Source: Caulobacter segnis (lineage in GTDB: Bacteria; Pseudomonadota; Alphaproteobacteria; Caulobacterales; Caulobacteraceae). Taken from it: DNA of 64,000 bases. Under the pieces are notes generated by a model. It was not told where the DNA came from. It did no database searches and was given only the letters and a program-made list of their open reading frames with translations. This document shows positions 10,731 through 18,535 of this stretch, one piece after another; the stretch's first letter is position 1; each line of letters opens with the position of its first letter. The translations under genes and the position numbers were made by a program. Location of the stretch: assembly GCF_019931575.1 (NCBI RefSeq), contig NZ_CP082923.1:310001-374000 (forward strand), given 5' to 3'.

Positions 10731-10735
10731 GATTC
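10731..10735. promoter_or_regulatory. GANTC (CcrM methylation) site before nrdB
   Basis: GATTC stands 18 bp upstream of the nrdB ATG. In Caulobacter, CcrM methylates GANTC and the methylation state at some promoters influences cell-cycle transcription together with GcrA. Its position suggests, but does not show, such control. Confidence 0.4.
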
Positions 10736-10752
10736 TGCCCCGAGGCCCTGTC

Positions 10753-11793
10753 ATGTCCGCTCCGTCGTCGCTGATCCTGCCCGGCCTGATGACCCCTTCG
10801 GGCGGCTACAAGCCGTTCCGCTATCCGTGGGCCTACGACTTCTGGAAGAAGCAGCAGCAGGTCCACTGGATGCCGGAAGAGGTGCCGCTGGGCGAGGACC
10901 TCAAGGACTGGGCCGTCAAGCTGAACGACAAGGAACGGAACCTGCTGACGCAGATCTTCCGCTTCTTCACCCAGTCCGACGTCGAGGTGCAGGACAACTA
11001 CATGGAGCGCTACGGTCGGGTGTTCAAACCGACCGAAGTGAAGATGATGCTGGCCTCGTTCGCGAACATGGAGACGATCCATATCGCGGCCTACGCCCTG
11101 CTGCTCGAGACCATTGGCATGCCCGAGACCGAGTTCTCGGCGTTCATGGAATACGAGGCCATGAAGGCCAAGCATGACTACATGCAGACCTTCGGCGTCG
11201 ACTCGAACGCCGACATCTGCCGGACGCTCGCCATGTTCGGCGGCTTCACCGAAGGCCTGCAGCTGTTCGCCTCGTTCGCGATGCTGATGAACTTCCCGCG
11301 CTTCAACAAGATGAAGGGCATGGGCCAGATCGTCTCGTGGTCGATCCGCGACGAGAGCCTGCACTGCGACGGCATCATCAAGCTGTACCACGCCTTCAAC
11401 AAGGAGACGGGCGCGGTGACCAAGGCCGTGGCCGACGACATCGTCGACTGCTGCAAGACCGTGGTGAAGATGGAGGACGCCTTCATCGACCTGGCCTTCG
11501 AGGCCGGCGACATCCAGGGCATGACCCCCGACGATATCAAGTCGTACATCCGCTTCATCGCCGACTGGCGCCTGCGCCAGCTGCAGCTGCCGGAAGTGTA
11601 CGGCGTGAAGGAAAACCCGCTGCCCTGGCTGCAGTCGCTGCTGTCGGGCGTCGAGCACGCCAACTTCTTCGAGGCCCGGGCGACCGAGTACTCCAAGGCC
11701 GCGACCAAGGGCCAGTGGCACGGTTCGGACGGCGTGTGGACCAGCTTCGACGAGATGATGAAGAAGCGCTCGGACCTGACGCCGGCGGAATAA
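10753..11793 (+). CDS. nrdB: Class Ia ribonucleoside-diphosphate reductase, beta (radical) subunit
   Basis: A 346-residue small subunit of aerobic ribonucleotide reductase, which makes dNTPs for replication with the NrdA large subunit (not in the window). Diiron ligands are recognisable: Asp76, Glu107 and His110 in METIH, Glu167 in TEGLQ, and Glu201/His204 in RDESLH. Tyr114, four residues after His110, matches the tyrosyl-radical residue, supporting class Ia rather than a Tyr-less class Ic enzyme. A long hairpin follows the stop. The upstream DnaA, NrdR-like and GANTC sites fit S-phase expression. Confidence 0.96.
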   Translation: MSAPSSLILPGLMTPSGGYKPFRYPWAYDFWKKQQQVHWMPEEVPLGEDLKDWAVKLNDKERNLLTQIFRFFTQSDVEVQDNYMERYGRVFKPTEVKMMLASFANMETIHIAAYALLLETIGMPETEFSAFMEYEAMKAKHDYMQTFGVDSNADICRTLAMFGGFTEGLQLFASFAMLMNFPRFNKMKGMGQIVSWSIRDESLHCDGIIKLYHAFNKETGAVTKAVADDIVDCCKTVVKMEDAFIDLAFEAGDIQGMTPDDIKSYIRFIADWRLRQLQLPEVYGVKENPLPWLQSLLSGVEHANFFEARATEYSKAATKGQWHGSDGVWTSFDEMMKKRSDLTPAE

Positions 11794-11813
11794 TCGCTTC
11801 AAGAGGGGCGGAG

Positions 11814-11855
11814 GAAGGGCGGGATCGGCGAGAGCCGGTTCCGCCCTTCTTCGTT
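11814..11855 (+). terminator. Rho-independent terminator of nrdB
   Basis: GAAGGGCGG (11814-11822) pairs perfectly with CCGCCCTTC (11841-11849). An inner CGGC-GAGA-GCCG hairpin extends the stem, and a pyrimidine-rich TTCGTTCTC tail follows. Confidence 0.75.
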
Positions 11856-11951
11856 CTCGCCGCCCGCCGACCTTGACCGTTTCCGCCTTGGTGCGGCCCC
11901 GCTTCCGACACAACCGAAGGGTGCTATCGCGGCCTCGGCTTGGGGGCGGGG

Positions 11952-12662
11952 ATGAAGGTTTTCCGACGGCGGCGGCTGGTCTTCATCGCGGCGTTCTCGC
12001 TGGCGCTGCACGCGTTGGTGCTGGTCTGGCTGGCCTGGCCCACGTCGCCGAACCTGCTGGCCGCGGGGCCCGACCTGTCGCTGATGTCCGTCGAGCTGAT
12101 GAAGCCGCCCTCGTCGTCGCCCTCGCCGAAGCGCGCGCGGAAGCCGGCCGCCACGCGCCCGGCCGCGGCCTCCGCCCGGCCGACGGTCGCCCGACCGGCT
12201 CAGGCCGAGGCGATGGTCTCGCCGCCGCCCGGCGTCGTGGCTGTCCCGGCGCCCGCGTCGACGGGGCAGGCCGTTCCGGACGCCCTGCGCGCCGCGCTCC
12301 GGACAGGCGGCGGCGGCTGTACGCGGCCGATGTCGCGTGAGGCGCGCGAGGCCTGCGAGGAGAAGCTGGGCCGGCTGCGCGCCGGGGCGCCCAGCTATGA
12401 CGCGCCGATGGATCCGGGCAAGCGGGCCTATTACGACGCCGTCGTCGCGGCAGGGCCGTCGGGCGGGACCTATGGCGATCCGAAGCCTGGCGCCGCGACG
12501 CCCGACGCCGACTATTTCCGCGTCCTCAATTGCTCGATCAAGTTCGGCGCGGGCAAGAAGTCGAAGGGCCGCCAGGGCGAGGTGCGTCTGGGGCGCACGC
12601 CCTGCTCCATTCCCTTGCAGGGCAGCGTCTTCACGCCCGAGGCCGGCGTCCGCAAGCGCTAG
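11952..12662 (+). CDS. Membrane-anchored Pro/Ala-rich protein with TonB/TolA-like N-terminus
   Basis: A protein of 236 residues. From the ATG at 11952 it has a basic start (MKVFRRRRLV), one membrane helix FIAAFSLALHALVLVWLAW, and then a Pro/Ala/Ser-rich stretch to about residue 95, as in TonB or TolA. The helix carries Ser16 and His20, the SxxxH pair that in TonB and TolA couples to ExbB/D or TolQ/R. The C-terminal ~140 residues hold four cysteines (GGGCTRP, EACEE, VLNCSI, TPCSI) and match no TonB C-terminal domain I recognise. It stands alone, with no exbB/exbD nearby. Function unknown; energy transduction is inference. An upstream ATG four codons earlier is possible. Confidence 0.7.
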   Translation: MKVFRRRRLVFIAAFSLALHALVLVWLAWPTSPNLLAAGPDLSLMSVELMKPPSSSPSPKRARKPAATRPAAASARPTVARPAQAEAMVSPPPGVVAVPAPASTGQAVPDALRAALRTGGGGCTRPMSREAREACEEKLGRLRAGAPSYDAPMDPGKRAYYDAVVAAGPSGGTYGDPKPGAATPDADYFRVLNCSIKFGAGKKSKGRQGEVRLGRTPCSIPLQGSVFTPEAGVRKR

Positions 12663-12723
12663 AAGTGCGTGACCCCGTCGCGAACGCGCTCTAGGACGGG
12701 CCGACCTCAGTCGGAGCCTGCCC

Positions 12724-13596
12724 ATGACCACCATCGCCCTGATCGGACCCGGCGCCATCGGCGGAACCCTGGCCGCGTGGCTGGCCCAGCGGAGCGACCT
12801 GGACCTGACCGTCTGCGTGCGCACGCCGTTCGAGCGGCTAGTGCTGGAGACGCCCGACGGCGAGGTGACCGCTTCGCCGCGCCTGGCGACCTCGCCGGAA
12901 GGCCTCTCGCCGGTCGACTGGGTGCTGGTGGCGACCAAGGCCTATGACGACGCGGCCGCCGCGCCGTGGCTGAAGACCCTGGTGGGGCCCAACACCAAGG
13001 TGGCGGTGATCCGCAACGGGGTCGAGCACCGCGAGGCCTTCGCCGGCCGCGTGGCCGACGAGAACCTGGTTCCAGTGATCGTCGACTTCCCGGCCGAGCG
13101 GCCCGGGCCGGGGGTGTTCCGCCAGCGGCGCTACGGCTGGATCCGGGTTCCGGCGGGGGCGAACGGCGAGGCCTTCGCGGCGCTGTTCGCTGACTGTCCG
13201 ATCGACGTGGCGACGACCGACGACTTCATCTCGGTGGCTTGGCGCAAGCTGGCCTTGAACGCGGCCGGAGCGGTCAACGCCATGACCCTGAAGCCTTCCG
13301 GCGTCGCGCGCGATCGGGGCGCGGCCCAGGTGATGAAGACCCTGGTCGCCGAATGCGTGGCGGTGGGCCGGGCCGAGGGCGCGACCCTCTCCGACGACAT
13401 CGGCGAGCAGGTGGTCGAGGGCTACCGCGCCGGGCCGCCGGACATGGTCAATTCGCTGCTGGCCGATCGCGCCGCCGGCCGGCCGATGGAGCTGGACGCC
13501 CGCAACGGCGTCATCGTCCGCAAGGGCGCGGCGCATGGCATCGCCACCCCCGCCAACGCCATGATCGTGGCCCTGCTGAACGCGGCGGCGGGGTAG
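12724..13596 (+). CDS. Ketopantoate reductase-like NADPH oxidoreductase (ApbA/PanE family)
   Basis: A protein of 290 residues. The N-terminal Rossmann fold begins IALIGPGAIGGTLAAWLA (GxGxxG at residues 8-13). The C-terminal helical domain has WRKLALNAAGAVNAMT, matching the Lys and Asn residues that bind ketopantoate in PanE, and a late NGVIVRKGAAHGIATPAN segment typical of the family. PanE reduces 2-dehydropantoate to pantoate for coenzyme A. Many paralogues act on other 2-oxo acids, so the exact substrate is open and no symbol is given. The neighbours give no pathway hint. Confidence 0.82.
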   Translation: MTTIALIGPGAIGGTLAAWLAQRSDLDLTVCVRTPFERLVLETPDGEVTASPRLATSPEGLSPVDWVLVATKAYDDAAAAPWLKTLVGPNTKVAVIRNGVEHREAFAGRVADENLVPVIVDFPAERPGPGVFRQRRYGWIRVPAGANGEAFAALFADCPIDVATTDDFISVAWRKLALNAAGAVNAMTLKPSGVARDRGAAQVMKTLVAECVAVGRAEGATLSDDIGEQVVEGYRAGPPDMVNSLLADRAAGRPMELDARNGVIVRKGAAHGIATPANAMIVALLNAAAG

Positions 13597-13617
13597 GGGC
13601 GAGGTTTCGAACCCAGC

Positions 13618-14043
13618 CTACGGCTGGTACTTCTTCGGGATCGCCTTGACCTGTTCGGGGGTCAGCTTGGTGATCGTCTTGGCGCGGATGGGCGTCGAGA
13701 AGCCCATGCCGTCCGAGACCCGCAGGTCCAGGTCCAGCGGGTTGCAGATGCTGTCGCTGCCGCGGACGATCGAGACCAGGTGGGTGCCCGGCCAGGTCAG
13801 CTGGTTGGAGCCCCACGACAGGTCGACGCGATAGACGTCGCGCCCCCGCACCTTCATGTACAGGGTGTCCTTGTCCGGGGCGGTCCAGCCGCGCCAGTCG
13901 GAGAGGTAGAAGCACTGGCGGGCGGGCTTCGCGGGCTTGGCCTGAACGTCGCCCTGAGCCGCCGAAGCGGCCGTCGCGCTCAGGCCAGCGGCGATGGCGA
14001 GCCCGATCAGCGCGGGGCGCGTGACGTGGGTGAGCTTGCTCAT
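13618..14043 (-). CDS. DUF6491 family exported protein
   Basis: A 141-residue protein with a Sec signal (GLAIAAGLSATAASA, cleavage about residue 28). The mature part contains RQCFYLSDWRGWTAPDKDTL and a second Cys in DSICNPLDLDLRV, the conserved layout of the small periplasmic DUF6491 family, whose function is unknown. The two cysteines may form a disulfide. It lies tail to tail with the ketopantoate-reductase-like gene. A direct repeat of ACTGTACA stands 68-89 bp upstream of its start. Confidence 0.75.
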   Translation of the reverse strand: MSKLTHVTRPALIGLAIAAGLSATAASAAQGDVQAKPAKPARQCFYLSDWRGWTAPDKDTLYMKVRGRDVYRVDLSWGSNQLTWPGTHLVSIVRGSDSICNPLDLDLRVSDGMGFSTPIRAKTITKLTPEQVKAIPKKYQP

Positions 14044-14110
14044 GGCGTGGTCGTCCTAAAGGTCCCTCGGATCAAGAGATTGGGCCTCTCCCGGGCCTTG
14101 TCAAGTTTTT

Positions 14111-14132
14111 ACTGTACATTTGAAACTGTACA
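14111..14132. promoter_or_regulatory. Direct repeat ACTGTACA upstream of the DUF6491 gene
   Basis: ACTGTACA occurs at 14111-14118 and again at 14125-14132, 14 bp apart; each copy contains the palindrome TGTACA. On the minus strand a TTGACA-like hexamer follows toward the DUF6491 gene. TGTACA-type half-sites occur in several TetR-family operators, so this is a candidate repressor site. Confidence 0.35.
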
Positions 14133-14134
14133 CG

Positions 14135-14165
14135 AAAACGGCCCGCGCTCGGGGAGGGCGGGCCG
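14135..14165 (-). terminator. Rho-independent terminator of the dicarboxylate symporter gene
   Basis: On the minus strand a perfect 8-bp stem CGGCCCGC/GCGGGCCG (14139-14165) is followed by TTTT (14135-14138). It lies 27 bp beyond the stop codon at 14192. Confidence 0.75.
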
Positions 14166-14191
14166 TCTCGAAAAGTCTTGTCGTAAAGGGC

Positions 14192-15451
14192 TCAGGCCTT
14201 GGCGGGCTCGACGTCCGGCTCGATGTCGTCCAGCTCGCCCTCCCACTTGGCGACCACGGCGGCGGCGACGCTGTTGCCGACGACGTTGGTGGCGCTGCGG
14301 CCCATGTCCAGCAGGTGGTCGACGCCGAGCACCAGGGCGATCCAGGCGTCGGGCATGCCGAAGTGGGTCAGGGTGGCCATGATCACCACCAGGGAGGCGC
14401 GCGGGATGCCGGCGATGCCCTTGGACGTCACCATCAGCAGCGCCAGCATGAAGATCTGCTGCTGAATCGACAGGTGCACGCCGTGCGCCTGCAGGATGAA
14501 CATGGTGGCGAAGGTGCAGTACAGCATCGAGCCGTCGAGGTTGAACGAGTAGCCCAGCGGCAGCACGAACGAGACGATGCGGCGGCGCACGCCGATCTTG
14601 GGCAGGCCGTCCAGGATGCGCGGATAGGCCGCTTCCGACGAGGCGGTCGAGAAGGCCAGCAGGGCCGGGTCGCGGATCACGCCGAACAGCGGGAAGACCC
14701 GCTTGCCGATCACCAGGAAGGCGGCGACGAACAGCAGGGCCCACAGCACGCCCATGGTCGCGTAGAAGCCCAGGACGAACTTGCCGTAGACCAGCAGCAT
14801 CGAGATGCCCTGGGTGGCGATGGACGCGGCCAGGGCGCAGAAGATCGCCAGCGGAGCCAGCTTCATCACGAAGCTGGTGACCTTCAGCATGATCTGGGCG
14901 CCCTGCTCGGCCAGTTCCATGATCTGCGGGGCCTTGTTGTCCAGCGAGGCGACGGCCGTGCCGACGAACAGCGAGAAGACGACGATCTGCAGGATCTCGT
15001 TCTTGGCCATGGCGTCGAAGATCGAGGTCGGCACCAGGTGGGTGATGAAGGTCTGCAGGGTGAAGCCTTCGGTCGAGGCCGCCGGCGGCGCCGCGCCGCC
15101 CGAGACCGCGTCGGTCAGGGCGAGGCCCGCGCCCGGCTGCAGCAGGTGGACCATCAGGAGGCCCAGCAGCAGCGACACGGCCGAGGCGCTGATGAACCAG
15201 CCCATGGTCTTGACGCCGATCCGGCCGACCGAGGCGGCGTCCTCCATGTGGGCGATGCCCGCCACCAGGGTGGTGAAGACCAGCGGCGCGATGATCATCT
15301 TGATCAGGCGCAGGAACAGGTCGGTGCCCAGCTTGAACCACTTGGCCGCCTCGGCCGCGTGCGCGGGATCGAGGAACTGGTTGCAGGCCCAGCCCACGGT
15401 TACGCCCAGCACCATGGCCGCGACGATCAGAATGGCGAAGCGTTTGTTCAT
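14192..15451 (-). CDS. Dicarboxylate/amino acid:cation symporter (DctA/GltP family)
   Basis: A 419-residue inner-membrane transporter of the DAACS family. It shows the serine-rich re-entrant loop FSTASSEAAYPRIL, the NLDGSMLY segment (segment 7), TSKGIAGIPRASLVV (second hairpin) and GVDHLLDMGRSATNVVGNSVA in segment 8, which carries the substrate-binding Asp, Arg and Asn. It imports C4-dicarboxylates or glutamate/aspartate with protons or sodium; the two subfamilies cannot be separated here. A 19-bp palindrome lies directly before the start codon and a strong terminator follows the gene. Confidence 0.9.
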   Translation of the reverse strand: MNKRFAILIVAAMVLGVTVGWACNQFLDPAHAAEAAKWFKLGTDLFLRLIKMIIAPLVFTTLVAGIAHMEDAASVGRIGVKTMGWFISASAVSLLLGLLMVHLLQPGAGLALTDAVSGGAAPPAASTEGFTLQTFITHLVPTSIFDAMAKNEILQIVVFSLFVGTAVASLDNKAPQIMELAEQGAQIMLKVTSFVMKLAPLAIFCALAASIATQGISMLLVYGKFVLGFYATMGVLWALLFVAAFLVIGKRVFPLFGVIRDPALLAFSTASSEAAYPRILDGLPKIGVRRRIVSFVLPLGYSFNLDGSMLYCTFATMFILQAHGVHLSIQQQIFMLALLMVTSKGIAGIPRASLVVIMATLTHFGMPDAWIALVLGVDHLLDMGRSATNVVGNSVAAAVVAKWEGELDDIEPDVEPAKA

Positions 15452-15761
15452 TCAGTCCCCCTGACGCTCCACGTGAGCGTCGACGGCGTATTCTGGTTTA
15501 TGGAAGGAACGACGCGCGAGAACGCCCGCGCCGCCATTCGCTCCTTCCTTGAGCATTTCCGCCCTTGTGGCCGACCCGGGCGGGTTCGTCCATGCTCTTG
15601 AGGCGGTCCGGTCTGGGTAGTTTCGAGGCAAGCCGCATAAACAGGCTCAGTCTGTAGAGACGGAAGGCCATCGGGCTTCCTCATCTCGTCTAAGTAAGAA
15701 ATCATTCCCCGGGGCGGGGCCGATGTCTCGCCAATGTCGCGAAACGTCGCTATAAGGACCC
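15452..15761. other. 310-bp divergent gap between symporter and amn genes
   Basis: No gene is seen. It holds the promoters of both divergent genes, the palindrome at 15463-15481, and an AAGGA ribosome site directly before the amn ATG at 15762. Confidence 0.6.
15463..15481. promoter_or_regulatory. Palindrome before the symporter start codon
   Basis: GACGCTCCACGTGAGCGTC has perfect 7-bp arms around five bases and lies 12-30 bp upstream of the symporter ATG. It may be an operator over the promoter or a hairpin in the 5' leader. Confidence 0.35.
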
Positions 15762-17216
15762 ATGTCAAACCAAGAAAAAGCAATCGCCGTCGTCGAACGG
15801 CTGAATGACGAATACGAACGCGCCGTCGACGCTCTCCGGACCGCCCTGCGCGCCTATCTCGAAAACGGAACCCGCCCGGACCCGCAGACGCGGTTCGACG
15901 GCACGTTCGCCTATCCCGAGCTGCGCCTGACCTACGATCCCGAGGCCCTGCCGCCCAAGCTGGCCCGCTCGTACGCCCGCGTCAGCCGTCCCGGCGTCTA
16001 TTCGACCACGATCACCAAGCCGGCCCAGTTCAAGGACTATCTGGTCGAGCAGCTGACCCTGCTGATGGATGACTTCGAGGTCGAGATCGAGGTCGAGCGC
16101 TCGCGCCAGGAGATCCCCTATCCCTACGTGCTGGACGCCTCGATCGACCTGAACCAGGCCGACGTGCGCAGCGAGGACATCGCCCGCTTCTTCCCGACCA
16201 CGGACCTGGCCTTCATCGGCGACGAGATCGCCGACGGCGTCTGGAACCCGGCCCTGGAGGAGACGCGGCCCCTGTCGCTGTTCGACGGCCTGCGCACCGA
16301 CTTCTCGCTGGCCCGCCTGCGGCACTACACCGGCGCGCCGGCCGAGGACGTGCAGCAGTTCATCCTGTTCACGAACTACCATCGCTATGTCGACGAGTTC
16401 GTGCGCTGGGGCATCGAGCAGCTGAAGGCACCCGACAGCCCCTACACGGCCCTGTCATGCTCGGGCGGGCTGACCATCACCGCCAACACGGCCAATCCGG
16501 AACTGGCGGTGGCGGAATCGACCTGGCGCAAGCACCAGATGCCGGCCTACCACCTGATGGCCCCGGGCGGTTCGGGCGTGACCCTGGTCAACATCGGCGT
16601 CGGCCCGTCCAACGCCAAGACCATCTGCGACCACCTGGCCGTCCTTCGTCCCCAGGCCTGGCTGATGATCGGCCACTGCGGCGGCCTGCGCGACACCCAG
16701 ACCATCGGCGACTACGTCCTGGCCCACGCCTATCTGCGCGACGACCACGTGCTGGACGCCGTCCTGCCGCCGGAGATCCCGGTGCCCTCGATCGCCGAGG
16801 TCCAGCGGGCCCTCTACGACTCGGCCAAGGCGATCAGCGGCGACAGCGGCGACCAGCTGAAGAAACGCCTGCGCACGGGCACCGTCGTCACCACCGACGA
16901 CCGCAACTGGGAACTGCGCCACAGCCTCTCGGCCCTGCGCTTCAACCAGAGCCGGGCCGTGGCCATCGACATGGAGAGCGCCACGATCTCGGCCCAGGGC
17001 TATCGCTTCCGGGTGCCGTACGGGACGCTGCTGTGCGTGTCGGACAAGCCGCTGCACGGCGAGATCAAGCTGCCCGGCCAGGCCAACGCCTTCTACGAGC
17101 GGGCGATCAGCCAGCACCTGCAGATCGGCATCATGGCCTGCAAGCTGCTGCACGCCGAGGGCCCGAACCTGCACTCGCGCAAACTGCGGGCGTTCGACGA
17201 GCCGCCGTTCCGGTAA
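15762..17216 (+). CDS. amn: AMP nucleosidase
   Basis: A 484-residue enzyme that hydrolyses AMP to adenine and ribose 5-phosphate, controlling the adenylate pool. The N-terminal ~170 residues are the AMN-specific regulatory domain. The C-terminal part is a nucleoside-phosphorylase fold: PGGSGVTLVNIGVGPSNAKT binds the phosphate side, MIGHCGGLRDTQTIGDYVL follows, and AIDMESATISAQGYRF carries the Met-Glu pair that holds the ribose. Length and order match the long proteobacterial enzyme. The gene is divergent from the symporter and convergent with nudC; a palindromic repeat fills the gap to nudC. Confidence 0.95.
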   Translation: MSNQEKAIAVVERLNDEYERAVDALRTALRAYLENGTRPDPQTRFDGTFAYPELRLTYDPEALPPKLARSYARVSRPGVYSTTITKPAQFKDYLVEQLTLLMDDFEVEIEVERSRQEIPYPYVLDASIDLNQADVRSEDIARFFPTTDLAFIGDEIADGVWNPALEETRPLSLFDGLRTDFSLARLRHYTGAPAEDVQQFILFTNYHRYVDEFVRWGIEQLKAPDSPYTALSCSGGLTITANTANPELAVAESTWRKHQMPAYHLMAPGGSGVTLVNIGVGPSNAKTICDHLAVLRPQAWLMIGHCGGLRDTQTIGDYVLAHAYLRDDHVLDAVLPPEIPVPSIAEVQRALYDSAKAISGDSGDQLKKRLRTGTVVTTDDRNWELRHSLSALRFNQSRAVAIDMESATISAQGYRFRVPYGTLLCVSDKPLHGEIKLPGQANAFYERAISQHLQIGIMACKLLHAEGPNLHSRKLRAFDEPPFR

Positions 17217-17234
17217 GGCGGCCGGCTCGGCAGG

Positions 17235-17304
17235 CCCCCACCTGATCGCTACGCGATCGTCCGCCCCCCCGGTGGGGGCGGAGGGCCGCAGGCCCAGAGG
17301 GGGC
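17235..17304. repeat. Dispersed palindromic repeat between convergent amn and nudC
   Basis: Starts CCCCCACCTGATCGC and ends CCCAGAGGGGGC. It contains three internal hairpins: GATCGC-TAC-GCGATC, CCGCCCCC/GGGGGCGG and GGGCC-GCA-GGCCC. The same two ends recur, inverted, at 26914-27028, so this is one repeat family. Here it probably also ends transcription from both sides. Confidence 0.7.
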
Positions 17305-17315
17305 AAGTAGCCCGC

Positions 17316-18254
17316 CTATTCTTCCGCCCAGGCCTTGATCAGCTGGTGCGCGATGGCCAGGGGCGGCGGGGCGAACAGCCCCTCGATCTCGCCCTTGATC
17401 AGCTGGACGGCTTCTTCCTTGCTGAACCAGCGCACGGCCTCCAGTTCGGTCTGGTCCGGGGCGGCGTCGGCGTTCTCGACCTCGGCGATCAGGCCCATCA
17501 TCAGCGATGAGGGCCAGGGCCAGGGCTGGCTGGAGTGGTAGCGGACGGTCGTGGCCTTCAGGCCGGCCTCCTCGTGCAACTCGCGGGCGCAGGCCTCCTC
17601 GATGGTCTCGCCGGGCTCGATGAAGCCGGCCAGGGCCGAGAACATGCCGGGCGGCCACGCGGCCTGGCGGCCCAGCAGGCACTTGCCGTCGTGGATGGCC
17701 AGCATGATCGCCACCGGGTCGGTGCGCGGGAAATGCTCGGCGTCGCACGAGGGGCAGATGCGCTTCCAGCCGCTGTCGGCGACCTCGGTCTTCTGGCCGC
17801 AGGCGCTGCACCAGCGGTGGCGGCGGCGCCATTCGAACATCGACTTGGCCGTGGCCAGGATGCCGGCGTCGGCCAGCGGCATGGTCGCCGCCGCGCCGCG
17901 CAGCTCCTCGAACCGCCCCAGGCCCTGCAGCGGGCCCTCGGCCGGGTCCGACGCCGTGTCGATATCGACCGCGAAGACGGCGATGTCCTTCCACAGGCCC
18001 AGATAAAGCAGCTTCTCGGCGCCGCCCGCCAGGTCCTGGGCCATGTCGGCCCGCAGATAGGCGATCTGGACGCCGGTCGGCTTGCCCTCCTCGCCGAGGA
18101 TGTCCTCGACGAGCGGCTTGCCGTTCCACAGCGCCACGGCCAGCGACTCGGCGTCGGCCAGCTTTTCCGCGATCCAGGCCTCGTCGCCGCGTCGCTCGCT
18201 GTCGCGGTTCAGGGGGTTGCCGGCGAAGGTGTTGGTGATGATCGAGAGAGGCAT
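17316..18254 (-). CDS. nudC: NAD-capped RNA/NADH pyrophosphatase
   Basis: A 312-residue Nudix hydrolase that cleaves NADH to NMNH and AMP and, in characterised homologues, removes NAD caps from RNA. A zinc ribbon is formed by CSACGQKTE and CPSCDAEHFPR. The Nudix box GX5EX7REUXEEXGU is complete: GFIEPGETIEEACARELHEE, followed by AG. The usual SQPWPWPSSLM motif, which marks NADH pyrophosphatases, is present as well. It is convergent with amn, another nucleotide-degrading enzyme, although they are on different strands. Confidence 0.95.
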   Translation of the reverse strand: MPLSIITNTFAGNPLNRDSERRGDEAWIAEKLADAESLAVALWNGKPLVEDILGEEGKPTGVQIAYLRADMAQDLAGGAEKLLYLGLWKDIAVFAVDIDTASDPAEGPLQGLGRFEELRGAAATMPLADAGILATAKSMFEWRRRHRWCSACGQKTEVADSGWKRICPSCDAEHFPRTDPVAIMLAIHDGKCLLGRQAAWPPGMFSALAGFIEPGETIEEACARELHEEAGLKATTVRYHSSQPWPWPSSLMMGLIAEVENADAAPDQTELEAVRWFSKEEAVQLIKGEIEGLFAPPPLAIAHQLIKAWAEE

Positions 18255-18313
18255 TTCGACTCTCTAGCGCGAGCGTGAACGCTCGTCACGACGTCGCAGA
18301 TGTGTGATGCGCC

Positions 18314-18342
18314 TTGCATCCGCCGCGATGAGTCGCGATATA
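18314..18342 (+). promoter_or_regulatory. Housekeeping-type promoter of the SRP RNA
   Basis: TTGCAT (18314-18319) and GATATA (18337-18342) are separated by exactly 17 bp, a good -35/-10 match. The expected start, about 7 bp further on, coincides with the 5' end of the SRP RNA helix at 18349. Confidence 0.7.
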
Positions 18343-18346
18343 GGCC

Positions 18347-18446
18347 TCGGAGATCGGCGCGGACGGAAGCCTCGCCAACCTGGTCAGGGCCGAGAGGCAG
18401 CAGCCACAACGAGATCACCTCTGGGTCGCTGTCCGGTCTCCACCTT
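18347..18446 (+). ncRNA. ffs: Signal recognition particle RNA (4.5S), small bacterial type
   Basis: The universally conserved SRP domain IV is plain: CTGGTCAGGGCCGAGAGGCA followed by GCAGCCACAACGAG, with a GNRA tetraloop (GAGA) and the asymmetric loop that Ffh binds. The outer ends pair: GGAGATCGG (18349-18357) with CCGGTCTCC (18433-18441). The ~100-nt product, with Ffh, targets nascent membrane proteins to the FtsY/Sec pathway. A fitting promoter lies just upstream. dnaX starts 90 bp downstream, a linkage also seen in other alphaproteobacteria. The exact 3' end is not determined and no clear terminator hairpin follows. Confidence 0.92.
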
Positions 18447-18535
18447 CCCTCAAAATCAGCGAAATCTGTCAGCAGATGGCCAGTCCGCCCGGACCGGGTC
18501 TTTTGCCGCGCCCTTCGCCCCACTACACTCAGCCC

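Noticed and set aside
18446-18535. Terminator between the SRP RNA and dnaX.
   Set aside because: I find no stable stem with a T-run; read-through or Rho-dependent ending remains open.
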